A DNA stretch of 64,000 nucleotides, taken from Anoxybacillus tengchongensis (GTDB taxonomy: Bacteria > Bacillota > Bacilli > Bacillales > Anoxybacillaceae). The position numbers were made by a program, and so were the translations under genes. The notes beneath the pieces were generated by a model that was not told where the DNA came from, made no database searches, and was given only the letters and a program-made list of their open reading frames with translations. The stretch lies in the NCBI RefSeq assembly GCF_014201585.1, contig NZ_JACHES010000005.1:8248-72247 (forward strand). The letters run 5' to 3'. Each line of letters starts with the position of its first letter. Within the stretch, counting starts at the first letter, position 1. This document shows positions 59,195 to 64,000 of this stretch, in pieces.

Positions 59195-60238
59195 ATGATG
59201 ATTAAAAACGATACATTTTTACGTGCTTGTCGCGGAGAAGCAACGGAATACGTCCCGGTTTGGTATATGAGACAAGCAGGACGTTCGCAGCCAGAATATC
59301 GTGCGTTAAAAGAAAAATATTCGCTTTTTGAAATTACGCATCAACCGGAGTTATGCGCATATGTAACACGTTTGCCTGTCGAACAATATAACGTCGATGC
59401 GGCCATTCTTTATAAAGATATTATGTCACCGCTTCCAGCGATCGGTGTCGATGTCGATATTAAAGCGGGAATTGGACCAGTAATTGACAATCCGATTCGT
59501 TCGCTTGCGGATGTCGAGCGTCTTGGGGAGATTGATCCAGAAAACGATGTGCCGTATGTGCTTGAAACGATTCGTCTATTGACGAAAGAGCAACTGACTG
59601 TTCCACTTATTGGTTTTGCTGGTGCGCCGTTTACTTTAGCAAGCTATATGATTGAAGGTGGACCGTCGAAAAACTATAATAAAACGAAAGCGTTCATGTA
59701 TGCCGAGCCAAAAGCATGGTTTGCCCTGATGGATAAGCTAGCAGACATGACGATTCGCTACGTGAAAGCGCAAATTCGCGCTGGCGCAAGCGCCATTCAA
59801 ATTTTCGATTCATGGGTTGGGGCGGTGAACGTCGCAGATTATCGTTATTTCATTAAACCGACGATGGAGCGTATTTTTACAGCGCTTCGCGACGAAAACG
59901 TTCCGCTTATTATGTTCGGCGTTGGAGCAAGTCATTTAGCGAAAGAATGGCATGACTTACCGCTTGACGTTGTCGGCTTAGATTGGCGCTTATCGATTCG
60001 TGAAGCGCGCGAGATGGGGCTTACAAAAGCGTTACAAGGCAATTTAGATCCAGCTGTATTGCTCGCCCCATGGGAAGTCATTGAAGAGCGCGTTAAACAA
60101 ATTTTAGATGAAGGCATGGCGCATGAAGGTGGATACGTATTTAACTTAGGGCACGGCATTTTCCCACAAATCAAGCCGGAGACGTTAAAACGACTTACAG
60201 CATTTATTCACGATTATTCAGCAAAAAGAAAAGGATGA
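59195..60238 (+). CDS. hemE: Uroporphyrinogen decarboxylase HemE
   Basis: A 347-aa enzyme that converts uroporphyrinogen III to coproporphyrinogen III. The signatures [16 protein letters not shown] and [17 protein letters not shown] are present. Start ATG 59195, six bases after AAAGG, with ATGs at 59189 and 59198 as near alternatives. First gene of hemE-hemH-hemY. Confidence 0.96.
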   Translation: MMIKNDTFLRACRGEATEYVPVWYMRQAGRSQPEYRALKEKYSLFEITHQPELCAYVTRLPVEQYNVDAAILYKDIMSPLPAIGVDVDIKAGIGPVIDNPIRSLADVERLGEIDPENDVPYVLETIRLLTKEQLTVPLIGFAGAPFTLASYMIEGGPSKNYNKTKAFMYAEPKAWFALMDKLADMTIRYVKAQIRAGASAIQIFDSWVGAVNVADYRYFIKPTMERIFTALRDENVPLIMFGVGASHLAKEWHDLPLDVVGLDWRLSIREAREMGLTKALQGNLDPAVLLAPWEVIEERVKQILDEGMAHEGGYVFNLGHGIFPQIKPETLKRLTAFIHDYSAKRKG

Positions 60239-60245
60239 ATAAACG

Positions 60246-61193
60246 ATGTCAAAAAAAGTAATGGGATTGCTTGTTATGGCATATGGCACGCCATATAAAG
60301 AAGAAGATTTGGAGAGATATTACACACATATTCGACATGGTCGCAAACCGTCGGAAGAGATGCTAGCAGATCTTCGCGAACGGTATGAAGCAATTGGAGG
60401 TATTTCCCCGCTTGCAGCCATTACAAAGCAACAAGCGGAAAAACTTGCTGAGCGACTGAATGAATTGCAAGATGATATTGAATTTCGCATGTATTTAGGA
60501 TTGAAGCATATTGAACCGTTCGTTGAAGATGCCGTTCGACAAATGTATGAAGACGGAATAGAGGAAGCGGTTTCGATCGTATTAGCCCCGCATTTTTCGA
60601 CATTTAGTGTGAAATCATACAACGGACGGGCGAAAGAAGAAGCAGCTCGCTTAGGCGGACCGAAATTGACATGTGTGGAAAGCTGGTATACTGAACCGAA
60701 ATTTATTCAATATTGGGCCGAGCGAGTAAAAGAAACGTACGCTTCGATGACTGAACGAGAGCGGGACAAAGCGGTGTTGATCGTTTCAGCCCACAGCTTG
60801 CCTGAAAAAATTATTGCGATGGGAGATCCGTACCCAAAACAACTACAAGAAACAGCCGATTTCATTGCAAAAGAAGCAGGTGTTTCGGAATACGTCACTG
60901 GTTGGCAAAGCGCAGGAAATACGCCAGAACCGTGGCTAGGTCCTGATGTGCAAGATTTAACGCGACAACTATACGAAGAAAAGGGCTACGAGGCTTTTGT
61001 ATATGTTCCAGCTGGTTTTGTCGCTGACCATTTAGAAGTGTTGTACGATAACGACATTGAATGTAAGCAAGTAACGGACGAACTTGGTGTGAGTTACTAT
61101 CGTCCGCCGATGCCAAATGCGCATCCGCAGTTTATTGACGCCCTTGCAACCGTTGTGTTAAACCATTTACGTAAAGAAGGCGGATCATTATGA
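60246..61193 (+). CDS. hemH: Coproporphyrin ferrochelatase HemH (CpfC)
   Basis: A 315-aa ferrochelatase inserting Fe2+ into coproporphyrin III in Gram-positive bacteria. The metal-site His is in [14 protein letters not shown], and SAHSLPEKI with [16 protein letters not shown] are typical. Starts seven bases after hemE, overlaps hemY by four. Confidence 0.96.
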   Translation: MSKKVMGLLVMAYGTPYKEEDLERYYTHIRHGRKPSEEMLADLRERYEAIGGISPLAAITKQQAEKLAERLNELQDDIEFRMYLGLKHIEPFVEDAVRQMYEDGIEEAVSIVLAPHFSTFSVKSYNGRAKEEAARLGGPKLTCVESWYTEPKFIQYWAERVKETYASMTERERDKAVLIVSAHSLPEKIIAMGDPYPKQLQETADFIAKEAGVSEYVTGWQSAGNTPEPWLGPDVQDLTRQLYEEKGYEAFVYVPAGFVADHLEVLYDNDIECKQVTDELGVSYYRPPMPNAHPQFIDALATVVLNHLRKEGGSL

Positions 61194-62608
61194 AAAAGAA
61201 AGTCATCATTATTGGCGGTGGTATGACAGGATTAACGGCAGCGTATTATTTGCAAAAAGAGGCACATGAAAAGCAGCTGCCAATTTCCTGTGAATTAATT
61301 GAAGCGAGCCATCGACTGGGGGGGAAAGTACAAACCGTTTATCGCGACGGATTTATCATTGAACGAGGGCCAGATTCTTTTTTGGCACGAAAAATGAGCG
61401 CCTCACGCCTCATTCACGAAGTCGGACTTGAAAAAGAGCTCGTGCATAATACGGCCGGTCAATCGTACATTCTCGTCAATCGAACGCTTCATCCAATTCC
61501 AGGTGGTGCGGTGATGGGCATTCCGACAAAAATCGCACCGTTTGCCATGACGCGTCTCTTTTCTCCGTTTGGTAAACTGCGCGCAGCAGCTGACTTTGTT
61601 TTGCCACCGTTAAAAGCGGAAGGAGACGTATCGCTCGGACAATTTTTCCGTCGTCGCCTCGGCAATGAAGTTGTTGATCGTCTCATTGAACCTTTACTAT
61701 CGGGTATTTATGCAGGAGATATTGACCAGCTTAGCTTAATGGCGACGTTCCCTCAATATTTCCATTTAGAGCAAAAACACGGAAGTCTTGTGTTAGGAAT
61801 GAAGCGGTCGATGCCGAAACAAAAAACGAAGCAAAAAAGCGACAAAGGCATTTTTCAAACGTTAAAAACAGGGTTGTCGTCTCTCGTTGATGCGATAGAG
61901 CAAAAGCTAGAAAAAGGAACGGTGCATAAAGGGGTACGTGTTGAGCGTATTGAAAAAGTCGGTGAGCGCTACGTTTTAACGTTAAGCAACGGGGCGAAAA
62001 AAGAGGCGGATAGCGTCATTATTGCTGTTCCGCATCAATCATTGACATCGCTTTTTCCAAATGAAACGATGTTTTCTTCTTTTGAAACGATGCCATCTAC
62101 GTCTGTTGCAACGGTCGCATTAGCGTTTCCGAAAGAAGCGGTAGCGAAAGATATGAACGGGACAGGGTTTGTCGTCTCACGCGATAGCGACTATACGATT
62201 ACCGCATGTACGTGGACGCATAAAAAATGGCCACATACGACACCAGAAGGGTACGTTTTGTTGCGTTGTTACGTCGGTCGACCTGGTGATGAAGCGATTG
62301 TTGATCAAACAGACGACGATATCGTCCAAGTCGTGATGGACGATTTGAATAAAGTGATGAATATGACGATGAATCCGATGTTTTCGATTGTGACGCGCTG
62401 GAAACAATCGATGCCGCAATACACGGTCGGTCATCGTGAACGAATTGAGCGCGTGAAACAAGATATGCAACAACATCTTCCAGGCGTCTTTTTAGCAGGA
62501 AGTTCGTATGAAGGTCTTGGGCTTCCAGATTGTATCGATCAAGGAGAAGAAGCGGTAAAAAAAGTGTTACATTATTTAGCTTATACGAAAGAAAAGGTGT
62601 CATTATAA
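61190..62608 (+). CDS. hemY: Coproporphyrinogen III oxidase HemY (CgoX)
   Basis: A 472-aa FAD enzyme oxidising coproporphyrinogen III to coproporphyrin III. The FAD motif [18 protein letters not shown] and [11 protein letters not shown] are at the N-terminus, and [18 protein letters not shown] closes the fold. No signal peptide. Last gene of the hem operon, with a terminator after. Confidence 0.96.
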   Translation: MKKKVIIIGGGMTGLTAAYYLQKEAHEKQLPISCELIEASHRLGGKVQTVYRDGFIIERGPDSFLARKMSASRLIHEVGLEKELVHNTAGQSYILVNRTLHPIPGGAVMGIPTKIAPFAMTRLFSPFGKLRAAADFVLPPLKAEGDVSLGQFFRRRLGNEVVDRLIEPLLSGIYAGDIDQLSLMATFPQYFHLEQKHGSLVLGMKRSMPKQKTKQKSDKGIFQTLKTGLSSLVDAIEQKLEKGTVHKGVRVERIEKVGERYVLTLSNGAKKEADSVIIAVPHQSLTSLFPNETMFSSFETMPSTSVATVALAFPKEAVAKDMNGTGFVVSRDSDYTITACTWTHKKWPHTTPEGYVLLRCYVGRPGDEAIVDQTDDDIVQVVMDDLNKVMNMTMNPMFSIVTRWKQSMPQYTVGHRERIERVKQDMQQHLPGVFLAGSSYEGLGLPDCIDQGEEAVKKVLHYLAYTKEKVSL

Positions 62609-62629
62609 TATTAGGCACCTTTTTTTCTT
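62592..62629 (+). terminator. Terminator after hemY
   Basis: AAAGGTG pairs with CACCTTT across a 17-nt loop that holds the stop, then seven T. Confidence 0.75.
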
Positions 62630-62666
62630 GAAAACATATGTCCATTATGATAAGATGTAAAACGAA

Positions 62667-62691
62667 ATGACCAAAATGTTCATTTAGTCAT
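62667..62691 (+). promoter_or_regulatory. TetR-type operator before yhgD
   Basis: A 25-bp palindromic element with ends ATGACCAAAA and TTTAGTCAT. Its reverse complement matches the element at 63304-63328 in 22 of 25 bases. Confidence 0.75.
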
Positions 62692-62709
62692 AAAAAAGGA
62701 TGAACGCCT

Positions 62710-63282
62710 ATGTCAGAAAAAAGAAAACAAATTATTGAAGCGGCAACGAAGTCGTTTTCGCTTTTTGGTTATAAAGCAACGACGATGGATCAAGTGGCGA
62801 AAATGGCGAATGTCGGAAAAGGAACGATTTATACGTTTTTCAAAAGCAAAGAAGAGCTGCTAGAAGACATCGTTTCTTCTATCATTTCTGAAATTAAGCG
62901 TGAGGCAGATGCCGCGATTGATCACCGCTTATCGTTTAATGAAAATGTGCAACGTGCTTTGCAACGCATTTTTACGTTTCGCAAAGAACATGAATTGACG
63001 ATTAAGCTGTTACAAGAAGTGCGCGATATCGGCACGCCAGCTGTACGTGATGTGATGAAGCGGCTTGATCGTGAAATGATTGCTTACGTTCGTGAAAAAA
63101 TAGAAGAGGCGATGGCAAAAGGGGAAATCCGTTCGTGTGATCCCGAATTAACAGCATTTTTAATGTTTAAAATGTATATTGCTTTAAACGTTGATTGGGA
63201 AAAAGAACATGAACCATTACCGCAACAAAAAATAGCTGAACTGTTTGATTTGTATTTATTAAAAGGATTATCTCGACGATGA
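62710..63282 (+). CDS. yhgD: TetR-family regulator YhgD
   Basis: A 190-aa TetR regulator. The N-terminal helix-turn-helix reads IIEAATKSFSLFGYKATTMDQVAKMANVGKGTIYTFFKSKEELL in substance; the rest is the ligand domain. It stands before yhgE as in B. subtilis. Similar operators precede both genes, so it probably represses itself and yhgE. Confidence 0.93.
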   Translation: MSEKRKQIIEAATKSFSLFGYKATTMDQVAKMANVGKGTIYTFFKSKEELLEDIVSSIISEIKREADAAIDHRLSFNENVQRALQRIFTFRKEHELTIKLLQEVRDIGTPAVRDVMKRLDREMIAYVREKIEEAMAKGEIRSCDPELTAFLMFKMYIALNVDWEKEHEPLPQQKIAELFDLYLLKGLSRR

Positions 63283-63303
63283 TCCTTCTCTTTTTTGCAA
63301 GAA

Positions 63304-63328
63304 ATGACTAAATGAACAAATTGGTCAA
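63304..63328 (+). promoter_or_regulatory. TetR-type operator before yhgE
   Basis: ATGACTAAATGAACA at its left and TTGGTCAA at its right form an inverted near-copy of the element at 62667. It lies 25 bp before the yhgE start. Confidence 0.75.
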
Positions 63329-63353
63329 TATTTTTTAAAAGGGGGTTGAGCAT

Positions 63354-64000
63354 ATGCATACATTCCGATTATTGATGCAAGAAATTAAAGCGGTCACGTC
63401 CAATCGGAAAGTGCTTATTCCGGTTATCGCTGTCTTATTTATCCCGCTTTTATATAGTGGTATGTTTTTATGGGCGTTTTGGGATCCGTACGATCATTTA
63501 GACGATTTACCTGTCGCTATTGTCAATCATGACAAAGGCGCGACATTTGAAGGGGAAGAACTTCATATTGGTGACGATCTCGTTGACAAGTTAAAAGAAA
63601 AAAAACAGTTTGATTGGCATTTTGTAAGCCAACGTGAAGGGGAAAAAGGATTAAAAGAACAACGGTATTATATGCTTATTGAAATTCCAGAAGATTTTTC
63701 AAAAAACGCAACGACGTTACAAGATAATCATCCGAAAAAGCTTCAACTTATTTACAAGCCAAATGAAGGATTTAACTTTTTATCTGCCCAAATCGGTGGA
63801 ACAGCGGTTGAAAGAATTAAAACAGAAGTAGCAAAAACATTAACGGAAACGTACGCAGAAAACATGTTTGAGAGCGTAAAAACGTTGGCAGATGGATTAA
63901 CGAAGGCGAGCGACGGAGCAAAACAATTGCATGACGGACTGATGGATGCAAAAGAAGGAACGAATAAGCTATATGATGGAATGAAAAAAGCACAAGATGG
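63354..64000 (+). CDS. yhgE: YhgE/Pip-family membrane protein, N-terminal part
   Basis: The frame stays open to the window end (215 codons seen). After a first helix (about 22-42, VLIPVIAVLFIPLLYSGMFL) comes a large outside domain with DLPVAIVNHDKGA and, near the edge, repeats of the type LTKASDGAKQLHDGLMDAKEG. This is the YhgE/Pip (phage infection protein) pattern; the C-terminal helices are outside the window. Start ATG 63354 after GGGGGTTGAG. It is under the shared yhgD operator. Confidence 0.9.
   Translation, partial: MHTFRLLMQEIKAVTSNRKVLIPVIAVLFIPLLYSGMFLWAFWDPYDHLDDLPVAIVNHDKGATFEGEELHIGDDLVDKLKEKKQFDWHFVSQREGEKGLKEQRYYMLIEIPEDFSKNATTLQDNHPKKLQLIYKPNEGFNFLSAQIGGTAVERIKTEVAKTLTETYAENMFESVKTLADGLTKASDGAKQLHDGLMDAKEGTNKLYDGMKKAQD

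Noticed and set aside
1-64000. CRISPR arrays, insertion sequences, prophage or toxin-antitoxin modules
   Set aside because: No regularly spaced repeats, transposase motifs, phage structural genes or paired small toxin genes were seen on either strand.

Overview
The window is a chromosomal stretch from a low-to-mid GC Firmicute of the family Bacillaceae, most likely a moderate thermophile of the Anoxybacillus/Geobacillus type. Three things support this. Gene content and order follow the Bacillus subtilis yhb-yhc-yhd-yhe-yha-yhg region (queG, trmL, prkA, yhbH, yhdB, yheA/B, hemZ, serC, trpP, hpr, prsA, hit, ecsAB, hemEHY, yhgDE). Spore-specific genes are present (an alpha/beta SASP, spoVR, a YjcZ-type peptide, yhaL). 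Shine-Dalgarno sequences are strong, with frequent GTG and TTG starts. I infer the genus; it is not proven.

Layout. Positions 1-300 hold a tandem duplication ending in an intact tRNA-Gly(UCC), preceded by a truncated copy. 0.4-7.2 kb: a B3/4-domain protein, queG, an amidase, trmL, then prkA and yhbH, whose usual partner spoVR lies at 21.8-23.2 kb. 7.3-11.2 kb: a reactive-sulfur (persulfide) island of rhodanese, TusA-rhodanese, DsrE, TusA, TauE, a glutaredoxin-like protein and a rhodanese-persulfide dioxygenase fusion. Its promoters carry a shared 16-bp ATAC-N8-GTAT operator, and the same operator recurs 47 kb away at another rhodanese gene. 11.3-29.3 kb: housekeeping and envelope genes, including a YugP-type protease, a CNNM transporter, an RluA enzyme, bdbC with a thioredoxin, pgcA, ogt, hflKC, a self-regulated MarR-MFS pair, malL, a His-rich PepSY protein and an RNA methyltransferase.

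29.4-37.7 kb: one ten-gene thiamin operon under a TPP riboswitch with terminator. It joins salvage (tenA, tenI, thiD), an ECF-type uptake cassette (ykoEDC) and thiazole synthesis (thiO, thiS, thiG, thiF). 37.7-46.5 kb: a second CNNM protein, a tcyABC cystine importer, a SASP gene preceded by a tRNA-like element with encoded CCA, msmX under a perfect cre site, a PucR-type regulator and small yhe genes. 46.6-54.5 kb: a YhaX-like HAD protein, hemZ, serC, trpP with a TRAP site over its ribosome binding site, hpr, prsA, hit and several short membrane peptides. 54.5-64 kb: a structured 250-nt element between hit and ecsA, ecsAB, an M20 amidohydrolase, the distal rhodanese, hmoB, hemE-hemH-hemY, and yhgD-yhgE with a shared operator in front of each gene; yhgE runs off the window.

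The most interesting signals are the persulfide regulon operator and its distant member, the tRNA-like element beside the SASP gene, the unassigned structured RNA between hit and ecsA, and a leader hairpin that appears to bridge a ribosome binding site to a TTG start at 12.05 kb. No CRISPR array, insertion sequence, prophage or defence island was seen.
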